Below are positions 29,680-35,279 of a stretch of 35,878 bases of DNA, piece after piece. Within the stretch, counting starts at the first letter, position 1; each line of letters begins with the position of its first letter. Origin of the DNA: Candidatus Gottesmanbacteria bacterium (GTDB lineage Bacteria > Patescibacteriota > Microgenomatia > UBA10105 > UBA927); contig JAPLWC010000001.1 of the NCBI GenBank assembly GCA_026396845.1, positions 11,932 through 47,809 of the forward strand, in the 5' to 3' direction. A model generated the notes under the pieces. The model was not told the origin of the DNA and ran no database searches. It was given only the letters and a program-made list of their open reading frames with translations. The position numbers and the translations under genes are program-made.

Positions 29680-30441
29680 TTATTGCGCAAGCCACCCGCC
29701 GTCAACATACAGGGTAGCTCCGGTTGTATAGCCTGCTTCATCTGATGCAAAATACACAACAGCAGCCGCTATTTCTTCGGGTTTGCCGGCTCGTTTTAAG
29801 GGCGCCCTGGCAAGTAACGCTTCCGCCTGTTTCGGATCTTTAAGCATTGCATCCGTCATTTCCGTCTCGATGACCCCGGGGCCTATGGCGTTGACGAGTA
29901 TTCCCATCGGTGCAAGCTCGTCGGCCAGCGCTTCTGTCATGCCCACGACGCCGCCTTTTGAGGCACAGTACGCGGCAATCCCGGGAAATCCCACGCCAAC
30001 GCCACCGGAAGCGATACTTGCGATATTCACAATCCTACCCCATTTATTTTTCATCATTTCTTTTACCGCAGCCTGAGAAACTAAATAATATCCCTTCAGA
30101 TTGGTATCCATCACTTTATTCCAGACGTCCTCCGTCATGTCGATAAACGGCGCACCATCTGCCGTACCGGCACAATTAAGGAGTATGTCGAGTTTCCCGA
30201 ATGTCGCGACAGCACTGGCAATCGCAGCATCAACCTCGCTTTTTTTTGTGACATCCATCTGGATTGCGAGAGCATCTTTACCGTGATTCTTGATTTCGGC
30301 AACAAGTGTTTGCAGGCGATCGAGCCGGCGTGCTGCAACAACTACTTTAGCTCCCTGTATTGCGAGCGCAAGGGCCGAGGCTCTTCCAATACCACTAGAA
30401 GCACCCGTTATGAATGCGACCTTGCCGGTAAGATCAAACAT
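29680..30441 (-). CDS. Short-chain dehydrogenase/reductase (SDR)
   Basis: 253 residues from ATG 30441; the upstream frame to 30549 lies inside the VKOR gene. The Rossmann motif TGASSGIGRA (12-21), MDVTKKSEVD (adenine pocket), NCAGTADG (NNAG), IVNIASIASGG with the catalytic Ser, AYCASKGG with the catalytic Tyr and Lys, and the C-terminal DGGW are standard for classical SDRs (FabG-like). It likely reduces a keto substrate with NAD(P)H. The start is supported by AAGGA before the ATG. It overlaps the VKOR gene by 8 nt, so the two are coupled. Confidence 0.95.
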   Translation of the reverse strand: MFDLTGKVAFITGASSGIGRASALALAIQGAKVVVAARRLDRLQTLVAEIKNHGKDALAIQMDVTKKSEVDAAIASAVATFGKLDILLNCAGTADGAPFIDMTEDVWNKVMDTNLKGYYLVSQAAVKEMMKNKWGRIVNIASIASGGVGVGFPGIAAYCASKGGVVGMTEALADELAPMGILVNAIGPGVIETEMTDAMLKDPKQAEALLARAPLKRAGKPEEIAAAVVYFASDEAGYTTGATLYVDGGWLAQ

Positions 30442-30871
30442 AGTTATTTCCTTTTTTTTCCAGACTATAGCTTTTGACCGCAAGAAAAAACAACACAAAC
30501 ATATTAACGGTTGATATGGCGCACCACATACAGATGCCCCGAATGACAAAGAGTTCCGTATAGGTAAACCACAGGGTAAAACACACTCCGAATATGGTCA
30601 TGCCGAGGATACCTTTAAGCAGATTAATATTTTTTGACGTACTGCGGGCAAATGCGAGCATTGCGATAACGGCATAACCCAATAATCCGACGGATGGCAC
30701 AGGAACTCCTAAAAGATAACTTGACGGGCTTTTGCGTACCAGCTCACAGCCCGAGGTTACGCAGATAATGCCGACTTTCCGTAAAAAACTCTGAGTGACG
30801 TAGACGGCAATCAATATTCCGACGAGTGAAAGAACAAAAATAATCCGGTTCAGAAGGACGGTTTGTTTCAT
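30434..30871 (-). CDS. Vitamin K epoxide reductase (VKOR)-family protein
   Basis: 145 residues, four or five TM segments. The redox motif CMWC (C114, C117) sits in the last part (RGICMWCAISTVN). The loop pair is C37 and C42 (CVTSGCELVRKSPSS), and VPSVGLLGY is typical. Bacterial VKOR reoxidises DsbA-like proteins through quinones during disulfide formation outside the cytoplasm. No fused thioredoxin domain is present, so a separate partner is expected. It overlaps the SDR gene and is divergent from the Crp/Fnr regulator. A minus-strand TATAGT box ends 6 nt before the ATG. Confidence 0.9.
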   Translation of the reverse strand: MKQTVLLNRIIFVLSLVGILIAVYVTQSFLRKVGIICVTSGCELVRKSPSSYLLGVPVPSVGLLGYAVIAMLAFARSTSKNINLLKGILGMTIFGVCFTLWFTYTELFVIRGICMWCAISTVNMFVLFFLAVKSYSLEKKGNNYV

Positions 30872-30920
30872 ATGTTTACTATATCATATCATGCATGGAA
30901 TACTAGAGAGATACATATGA

Positions 30921-31580
30921 ATGACTGCCCGTATGGATTCTAGCGTAACGAAAACACTTGAGACGTTTTTCGGTAAGTTTACGCGCCTGAAATACGGGAA
31001 AGGTGTAATTATTCTTCGGGCGGAGGATGCCCCGAGGGGCGTGATGTACCTCAAAAGAGGGTACGTGCGCCAATATATGGTGGACGAGTCAGGCACAATA
31101 CTCATGCTTCATATTTTTAAGCCAAATTCATTCTTTCCGATGACATGGGTAGTCAATGATGAGCCGAATCGGTATTATCTGGAGGCGGTGACACCGGTTG
31201 AACTCTGGCGGGCGCCCAAAAAAGCAGTCAGGGAATTTTTACACGATAACCCTTTGGTTGTTTATGATCTGGTACGACGGCTTCTTTTAGGTCTCTGTGG
31301 TTGCAGGCACCGAATTGAACATTTGGTAACGGGTACCGCGTATAAAAAGACGGTCCTTTTGCTTCTGTATTTAGCCCGTTCTCTCGGCGAAAAAGAAGTA
31401 TCGGCTATCGTTCTTCCCGTGCCAGTTACCCACTGGGAAATTGCTGCGTGGATCGGGACGACCCGGGAAACGGCGAGTTTGCAGGTGGCAATACTCAAAA
31501 AATTAGGGCTCATTCACTGCCGCCGAAGGCAACTCGTGATCCCGAGCCTTAAGAGGCTGGAAACGGAAATAGCACGGTAG
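30921..31580 (+). CDS. Crp/Fnr-family transcription regulator
   Basis: 219 residues (215 from the alternative ATG 30933). The N-terminal cyclic-nucleotide-binding barrel (LKYGKGVIILRAEDAPRGVMYLKRGYVRQYM) lacks the canonical cAMP-binding RxS motif. The C-terminal winged helix is VTHWEIAAWIGTTRETASLQVAILKKLGLI, where T-R-E-T-A-S matches the Crp recognition helix. Cysteines occur (for example GLCGCRHR) but not in an Fnr-type N-terminal cluster. The ligand is unknown. It is divergent from VKOR/SDR, so it may control them. Its 3' end overlaps the convergent Ogt-like gene by 32 nt. Confidence 0.9.
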   Translation: MTARMDSSVTKTLETFFGKFTRLKYGKGVIILRAEDAPRGVMYLKRGYVRQYMVDESGTILMLHIFKPNSFFPMTWVVNDEPNRYYLEAVTPVELWRAPKKAVREFLHDNPLVVYDLVRRLLLGLCGCRHRIEHLVTGTAYKKTVLLLLYLARSLGEKEVSAIVLPVPVTHWEIAAWIGTTRETASLQVAILKKLGLIHCRRRQLVIPSLKRLETEIAR

Positions 31581-31914
31581 GGAAATCGGTAATTCTCTTT
31601 CCGGTAATTTTGATTCCTTCCATTCGCAGCATTCGTATTTTTTTGGCTATCTCGCCCCCGCAATTGGCCCCCATAAATCCGCCGATGGTGCCATCACTTG
31701 CGACCACCCGGTGGCAGGGGACCCTTCGGCTTCGCTCAGGGCAAGCTGGGTAGCTGTACGGATTATGCTTCATAAATTGACCAATCGCGTGGTATGCCTT
31801 CGTGCCCAGCGCGTCAGCGAGAGCCTTGTACGTCGTGACGCGTCCGCGGGGAACTTTTTTAAGGAGTTGGTACGTTCGTTTGGCAAGCGGTGTCAGCTCA
31901 ATAGGTTTTTTCAT
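31549..31914 (-). CDS. O6-alkylguanine-DNA alkyltransferase-like protein (Ogt/MGMT) with inserted repeat
   Basis: 121 residues. The helix-turn-helix VPRGRVTTYKALADALG and the active site PCHRVV (C67) are those of the alkyltransferase domain, followed by GTIGGFMG. A free-standing domain of this size removes O6-alkyl groups from guanine. Seven residues, CPERSRR (58-64), stand directly before VPCHRVV, in a place normally occupied by four or five residues after NP. They come from a dispersed repeat inserted in frame (31722-31741) and could alter activity. It overlaps the histidine phosphatase gene by 17 nt. Confidence 0.85.
   Translation of the reverse strand: MKKPIELTPLAKRTYQLLKKVPRGRVTTYKALADALGTKAYHAIGQFMKHNPYSYPACPERSRRVPCHRVVASDGTIGGFMGANCGGEIAKKIRMLRMEGIKITGKRITDFPTVLFPFPAS
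31722..31741. repeat. Dispersed CPERSRR-type repeat inserted near the Ogt active site
   Basis: CCCTTCGGCTTCGCTCAGGG has partly complementary ends (CCCT/AGGG). Translated on the minus strand it gives CPERSRR, a peptide familiar from repeat insertions in many bacterial genomes. It lies in the gene at 31549-31914 immediately before the PCHR active site. Confidence 0.75.
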
Positions 31915-32596
31915 TTAAGTTTGTCAAAAAATGAACGGCGAGCGGAATCTGGTTATGAGATAGAAATACCGCTACAGCGCCGGCTTTGGGTAAATATAAA
32001 GCATCCCGAAGGTTTTCGGGAGAGGGGAGCGCCCCTTGAATAATGTCCCGCAATAACCACGCGGTCGGGTCACCGTGAGACATCAAAACGCCGGTTTCTC
32101 CTTGGTGAAGATGCTCAGCCATCATAACAAGCGTTTGTTTCATTCGTGCAGCGACCGCTTGCGGAGTTTCCTCGGCAAGGGAGTATACATCTCCATGTAA
32201 CTTTTCCAATTGCGCCATGGTCATGTGTTGTCTATACGGAGTCGGACTCAGTACGTCATCGAGTATATCGTTTGTTTGAACATCCGTCACTCCCAAGGTT
32301 TGGGCAAGAATTACTGCTGATTCTTTGGCTCGGGACGTTGGACTCGTCCAGATTGTTGTTACTTGAAATTTATGAGATTTAATAATCCCTGCAAGCGCTT
32401 GCATTTGTTCTTCCCCTTCTTTTGAGAGATGAACCCAATCTTTCCGGTCCATGACGCTGTCCCGGTTGTACAAAAGACCCGAGGGATTCAGAAATTTCCC
32501 ATGTCGTACGATGATAACGATGCATTTTGTGTCCTGAGGATGGACGAACACCTCTGTGTGATCATACACAGGGATACTATGTTCAACATTAAACAT
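31898..32596 (-). CDS. Histidine phosphatase (phosphoglycerate-mutase-like)
   Basis: 232 residues. The catalytic RHG motif is IIVRHGKF, with a second conserved region TSPTSRAKESA (R-A-x-x-T/S-A) and a late VLMSHGDPTAW (catalytic His). The enzyme uses phospho-histidine chemistry on a phosphoester; the substrate is unknown. TATAAT at 32611-32606 lies 9 nt before the ATG. It overlaps the downstream Ogt-like gene by 17 nt. Confidence 0.9.
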   Translation of the reverse strand: MFNVEHSIPVYDHTEVFVHPQDTKCIVIIVRHGKFLNPSGLLYNRDSVMDRKDWVHLSKEGEEQMQALAGIIKSHKFQVTTIWTSPTSRAKESAVILAQTLGVTDVQTNDILDDVLSPTPYRQHMTMAQLEKLHGDVYSLAEETPQAVAARMKQTLVMMAEHLHQGETGVLMSHGDPTAWLLRDIIQGALPSPENLRDALYLPKAGAVAVFLSHNQIPLAVHFLTNLNEKTY

Positions 32597-32685
32597 GCGG
32601 AGCCTATTATATCGAAATTCTTTTTAACTGCAAGGACGCTGATAATATTTTTGTTCAATAATGTAGTTACGGCATACTCGGGTCA

Positions 32686-32719
32686 TGCTCCCCGCATTGA
32701 CGATTATCAGCGGGGAGCA
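32686..32719. other. GC-rich stem-loop downstream of csoR-like gene
   Basis: TGCTCCCCGC (32686-32695) pairs exactly with GCGGGGAGCA (32710-32719) across a 14-nt loop. It lies between the histidine phosphatase promoter and the end of the CsoR gene, so it is placed as a terminator for the minus strand. No T-run follows in either direction, so an alternative role as a dispersed repeat is possible. Confidence 0.45.
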
Positions 32720-32733
32720 CCTTCACGTTGAGA

Positions 32734-33153
32734 TTATTTATTACATGTACAATCTTTGCAATCGCATGTACATTGGCCTTTTTTGCCTGCCTGCCGGTCA
32801 GGCAGGTCTTTTGGACAGGCACAAGTGCAATGTTCACACGAACAGTTTTTACAGCAACATTTGTGGGTTGGAGCAACAGTTTTATTCATAATATCCATCA
32901 CCTCCTTTACAACATCACGGGTATTTCCTTTTTTAATTTCCGTCGCAACACACGTTTGAAGATGATTTTGCATGATAATACTGTCCGTGTGTTTGAGTGC
33001 AGCCTGCACTGCTTCTGACTGATTGATAACATCGATGCAATAAGCCCCGCGTTTGACCATATCGATGACCGTGTCTAATTGTCCGTGAGCGATTTGCAGG
33101 CGGTGGAGAATGGCATGATTGACTGATTTGTCTCGCGGTATCCCTTTCGGCAT
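32734..33153 (-). CDS. csoR: CsoR-family metal repressor fused to metallothionein-like tail
   Basis: 139 residues from ATG 33153. Residues 15-90 are a CsoR/RcnR four-helix domain with the Cu(I) ligands C39 (GAYCIDVINQ), H64 and C68 (NHLQTCVA). A 43-residue tail (97-139) holds 13 cysteines in CC, CxC and CxxC arrangements (HKCCCKNCSCEHCTCAC and CTCDCKDCTC), like a metallothionein. CsoR proteins normally end after the helical domain. LPDRQAG in the middle of the tail comes from a dispersed repeat (32786-32806). The gene is divergent from the copper exporter and CopZ genes, with a CsoR-like operator in its promoter, so it should sense Cu(I) and may also buffer it. Confidence 0.9.
   Translation of the reverse strand: MPKGIPRDKSVNHAILHRLQIAHGQLDTVIDMVKRGAYCIDVINQSEAVQAALKHTDSIIMQNHLQTCVATEIKKGNTRDVVKEVMDIMNKTVAPTHKCCCKNCSCEHCTCACPKDLPDRQAGKKGQCTCDCKDCTCNK
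32786..32806. repeat. Dispersed palindromic repeat inside csoR-like gene
   Basis: CCTGCCTG (32786-32793) and CAGGCAGG (32799-32806) pair across CCGGT. Translated it gives the familiar repeat peptide LPDRQAG, splitting the Cys-rich tail into two clusters. Confidence 0.75.
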
Positions 33154-33156
33154 ATT

Positions 33157-33175
33157 TATCCCCCTATAGGGGATA
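33157..33175. promoter_or_regulatory. CsoR-like operator
   Basis: TATCCCCCTATAGGGGATA has perfect 7-nt arms (TATCCCC / GGGGATA) around a 5-nt centre, the C/G-tract form known for CsoR operators (for example TACCCC...GGGGTA). It lies next to the minus-strand -10 box and on the edge of the plus-strand TATAAT (33174-33179), so repressor binding can block both divergent genes. Confidence 0.85.
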
Positions 33176-33203
33176 TAATATACCTGTTGCACTTGTTTGT
33201 CAA
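33175..33203 (-). promoter_or_regulatory. csoR-like promoter
   Basis: Minus-strand TTGACA (33203-33198), 17 nt, TATTAT (33180-33175). The CsoR-like operator begins immediately at the -10 box. The ATG follows at 33153. Confidence 0.8.
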
Positions 33204-33216
33204 GGACCGCTACAAT
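33187..33216 (+). promoter_or_regulatory. Promoter of TauE/SafE-cupredoxin operon
   Basis: TTGCAC (33187-33192), 18 nt, TACAAT (33211-33216), 9 nt before the ATG at 33226. It overlaps the minus-strand csoR promoter, so the two compete or are co-regulated. A second plus-strand TATAAT (33174-33179) sits right at the operator. Confidence 0.6.
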
Positions 33217-33225
33217 GGTAAATCT

Positions 33226-34236
33226 ATGACACTGATTTGGCTTGCGTTTCTGACAGGACTTACCACGGGCGGGATTTCGTGTCTCGCTGTGCAAGGGGGG
33301 CTCTTGGCGACGGCAATGAGCAAACCATCCGAAACACCGGATCCGGCAGGTAAGCCGGCAAATCGGTGGCTGCAGGTGGGTATGTTTGTGGTATTCAAGC
33401 TTGTTGCGTACACGCTCCTTGGATTTTTGCTCGGGCTTATCGGATCAACCTTAACCCTGACACCAAAAGTATTGGGATGGGTGCAGATCGGGGCCGGGCT
33501 ATTTATGATCGCAACGGCACTGCGCATGATTGATGCGCACCCTATTTTCCGGTACTTTGTGATTCGGCCCCCGCGGTGGGCATTCCGGATCATGAAAAAT
33601 ACAAGCAGGAGCCAATCCCTGTTTGCGCCTGCACTATTGGGTTTCCTTACGATCCTGTTGCCCTGCGGGGTCACCCAGGCAACCATGGCGGTAGCGGTTG
33701 CCAGCGGCAATCCTGTATCCGGAGCCGCGATTCTGTTCGCCTTCATATTAGGAACCAGCCCGGTATTTTTTGTACTTGGTGCGACGGTTGTGGAGCTTCT
33801 TCAAAAGAAAGTATTTTCGTATGCTGCCGCGGCAATTATTGCCGTATTTGCCGTGATTTCGATTAACGGGGGATTGGGGCTCACCGGTTCGCCGTATACG
33901 CTGCAAAATTACTACCGTGCAGCAACTGGTGAAGTTGGTACGGGTAATTCCGCCTCGGTTATCGGCGGTGTTCAAGATGTTTCAATAACCGTTCGAAGTA
34001 ACGGCTATACGGCTAGCGCAACTACGATAAAACGCGGTGTTCCCGTACGGCTTACGCTCGTAACGGATAACACACAGGGGTGCGTCCGGGCATTTACTAT
34101 ACCGGAATTCAATATTTCTAAAGTATTGCCGGTGACAGGAACAGAGACTTTGGAATTTACCCCGCAAAAGACCGGGAGGCTCGCGTATTCCTGCAGTATG
34201 GGCATGTATACCGGCGCATTTACTGTGGAGGATTGA
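33226..34236 (+). CDS. TauE/SafE-like membrane protein with C-terminal cupredoxin-like domain
   Basis: 336 residues from ATG 33226 (an upstream TTG at 33187 overlaps the promoter). The first 220 residues form a six- or seven-TM sulfite exporter TauE/SafE / DsbD-like membrane domain. Its conserved cysteines are in GGISCLAVQGG and LPCGVTQATMAVAVASG. The final 90 residues are a cupredoxin-like domain, with metal-ligand candidates in TQGCVRAFTIPEF and AYSCSMGMYTGAFTVED. Such fusions occur next to copper chaperones and are believed to export or detoxify copper. Here it is followed 2 nt later by CopZ, and CsoR faces it, so the copper role is well supported by context. Confidence 0.85.
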   Translation: MTLIWLAFLTGLTTGGISCLAVQGGLLATAMSKPSETPDPAGKPANRWLQVGMFVVFKLVAYTLLGFLLGLIGSTLTLTPKVLGWVQIGAGLFMIATALRMIDAHPIFRYFVIRPPRWAFRIMKNTSRSQSLFAPALLGFLTILLPCGVTQATMAVAVASGNPVSGAAILFAFILGTSPVFFVLGATVVELLQKKVFSYAAAAIIAVFAVISINGGLGLTGSPYTLQNYYRAATGEVGTGNSASVIGGVQDVSITVRSNGYTASATTIKRGVPVRLTLVTDNTQGCVRAFTIPEFNISKVLPVTGTETLEFTPQKTGRLAYSCSMGMYTGAFTVED

Positions 34237-34237
34237 T

Positions 34238-34438
34238 ATGACGAAAAAAACATTCAAAATTGACGGCATGCATTGCACGAGTTGTGCGCTCATGATCGAA
34301 AGCGACTTTGAGGACGCAGGAGTCACGGCTGTGTGCAATTATGCCAAACAGACGCTGACTGTTGAGTTTGACGAGAAAAAGATCGCAGAAGTGAAGATCA
34401 CGGATGTAGTCGCGAAAGCAGGGTATCAAATCGTTTGA
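34238..34438 (+). CDS. copZ: Heavy-metal-associated (HMA) copper chaperone, CopZ-like
   Basis: 66 residues. GMHCTSCALMI (C13, C16) is the MxCxxC metal-binding motif and the remaining sequence follows the HMA fold (VNYAKQTLTVEFDEKKI, VVAKAGYQI). It binds Cu(I) in the cytoplasm and delivers it to an exporter or sensor. A GGAGG Shine-Dalgarno lies in the last codons of the upstream exporter gene, 2 nt away. The 3' end overlaps the convergent gene by 41 nt. Confidence 0.9.
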   Translation: MTKKTFKIDGMHCTSCALMIESDFEDAGVTAVCNYAKQTLTVEFDEKKIAEVKITDVVAKAGYQIV

Positions 34439-34823
34439 GCGCGTCTTCGTGGGACGTAAACACGATTTCTTTTTTGACCGCAGGACAGCCCCGAAGCATG
34501 CGCGAGATGCGTTTACCCTTTTCATAGAGAATATAGACCGGAATGTTATGTGTGTTGGCATATTCGATCTCAATGCCGGTACCGACAGACGAGTCGCCTA
34601 CGTAAGCAACCATAACGTCGCTTTGGGATAGTTGTTTGATGTCTTTGCGATACACATCCTGAGGTGGGACATCGGGATTGAGGATCGGGTCCGTGCCGTT
34701 TAAGAATGCCCAAAAATAATCAAAACCGTTCGCTTTGGCCACATCGGCCAGCCGGCGATAGAATGCTTTTGTGGTTTCGGGATCTTTGAGGTCGTTCAGC
34801 GGTCCGGCAAAAAATATGCGCAT
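34398..34823 (-). CDS. Nucleoside 2-deoxyribosyltransferase-like protein
   Basis: 141 residues from ATG 34823; the longer frame to 34853 starts within the opposing gene's promoter. The N-terminal MRIFFAGPLND, and SDVMVAYVGDSSVGTGIEIEYANTHNIPVYIL with the catalytic Glu in GTGIEIEYA, match the nucleoside 2-deoxyribosyltransferase/DNPH1 fold. Such enzymes swap or hydrolyse the base on deoxyribonucleosides or their 5'-phosphates. This would fit nucleotide salvage, but related proteins have other substrates. TACAAT at 34838-34833 is 9 nt before the ATG, in a palindrome shared with the thioredoxin gene. Confidence 0.8.
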   Translation of the reverse strand: MRIFFAGPLNDLKDPETTKAFYRRLADVAKANGFDYFWAFLNGTDPILNPDVPPQDVYRKDIKQLSQSDVMVAYVGDSSVGTGIEIEYANTHNIPVYILYEKGKRISRMLRGCPAVKKEIVFTSHEDALKRFDTLLSRLHP

Positions 34824-34832
34824 AAGAAACTT

Positions 34833-34842
34833 ATTGTACAAT
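34833..34842. promoter_or_regulatory. Palindromic bidirectional -10 element
   Basis: ATTGTACAAT is a perfect 10-bp palindrome: TACAAT on the plus strand (34837-34842, 10 nt before ATG 34853) and TACAAT on the minus strand (34838-34833, 9 nt before ATG 34823). The two divergent genes thus share overlapping -10 boxes with near-identical leaders. Confidence 0.65.
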
Positions 34843-34852
34843 AAAATTAACA

Positions 34853-35194
34853 ATGGTACACTGGGGATCTATGAAAGATATAGCGATAACCGATGCAAAT
34901 TTTGATACGGAAGTCTTAAAAAATGACAAGCCGGTACTGGTGGATTTCTGGGCGGTGTGGTGCGGTCCGTGTCAAACGCAGGGGCCGATTCTGGAGGAAG
35001 TCGCCAAGGCCATGGAAGGGAAAGCAAAAATAGGGAAGCTCAATGTGGATGAAAATTCGGAGGTATCCCAAAAATTCGGTATCATGAGCATTCCGACGCT
35101 TATGATTTTCAAAGGCGGGATGGTTGTGAAGCAGTTTATCGGCGTTCAGAGCAAAGAAACACTATTGGGGGAATTAAATAAATTAATCAACTAA
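34853..35194 (+). CDS. trxA: Thioredoxin
   Basis: 113 residues from ATG 34853, or 107 from ATG 34871, which better fits the usual N-terminus. The active site WCGPC (C37, C40 in the long form) is preceded by PVLVDFWAVWC; the cis-proline motif is IMSIPTLMIFKGG. It reduces disulfides in the cytoplasm, taking electrons from the thioredoxin reductase encoded directly downstream. The -10 element at 34837-34842 fits the long start; a TACACT at 34856-34861 would fit the short one. Confidence 0.95.
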   Translation: MVHWGSMKDIAITDANFDTEVLKNDKPVLVDFWAVWCGPCQTQGPILEEVAKAMEGKAKIGKLNVDENSEVSQKFGIMSIPTLMIFKGGMVVKQFIGVQSKETLLGELNKLIN

Positions 35195-35279
35195 TCAACT
35201 AATTTCCAATCAACTAATTATTCAATTCTATTTGATGATTTGTTGATTAGATGATTGGTATTTATTTGTTGATTTTTCT
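35195..35279. repeat. AT-rich imperfect repeat between trxA and trxB
   Basis: The gap is very AT-rich and holds repeated AATCAACTAAT units followed by near-reverse copies (GTTGATTAGATGATTGG, TTGTTGATT), making an imperfect inverted repeat. It resembles the insertion in the EndoQ-like gene in style. No gene or clear promoter was seen; it may form a hairpin that reduces read-through. Confidence 0.6.

Noticed and set aside
32686..32719. Stem-loop as a firm intrinsic terminator
   Set aside because: No T-run follows on either strand; kept as a stem-loop of unknown role.
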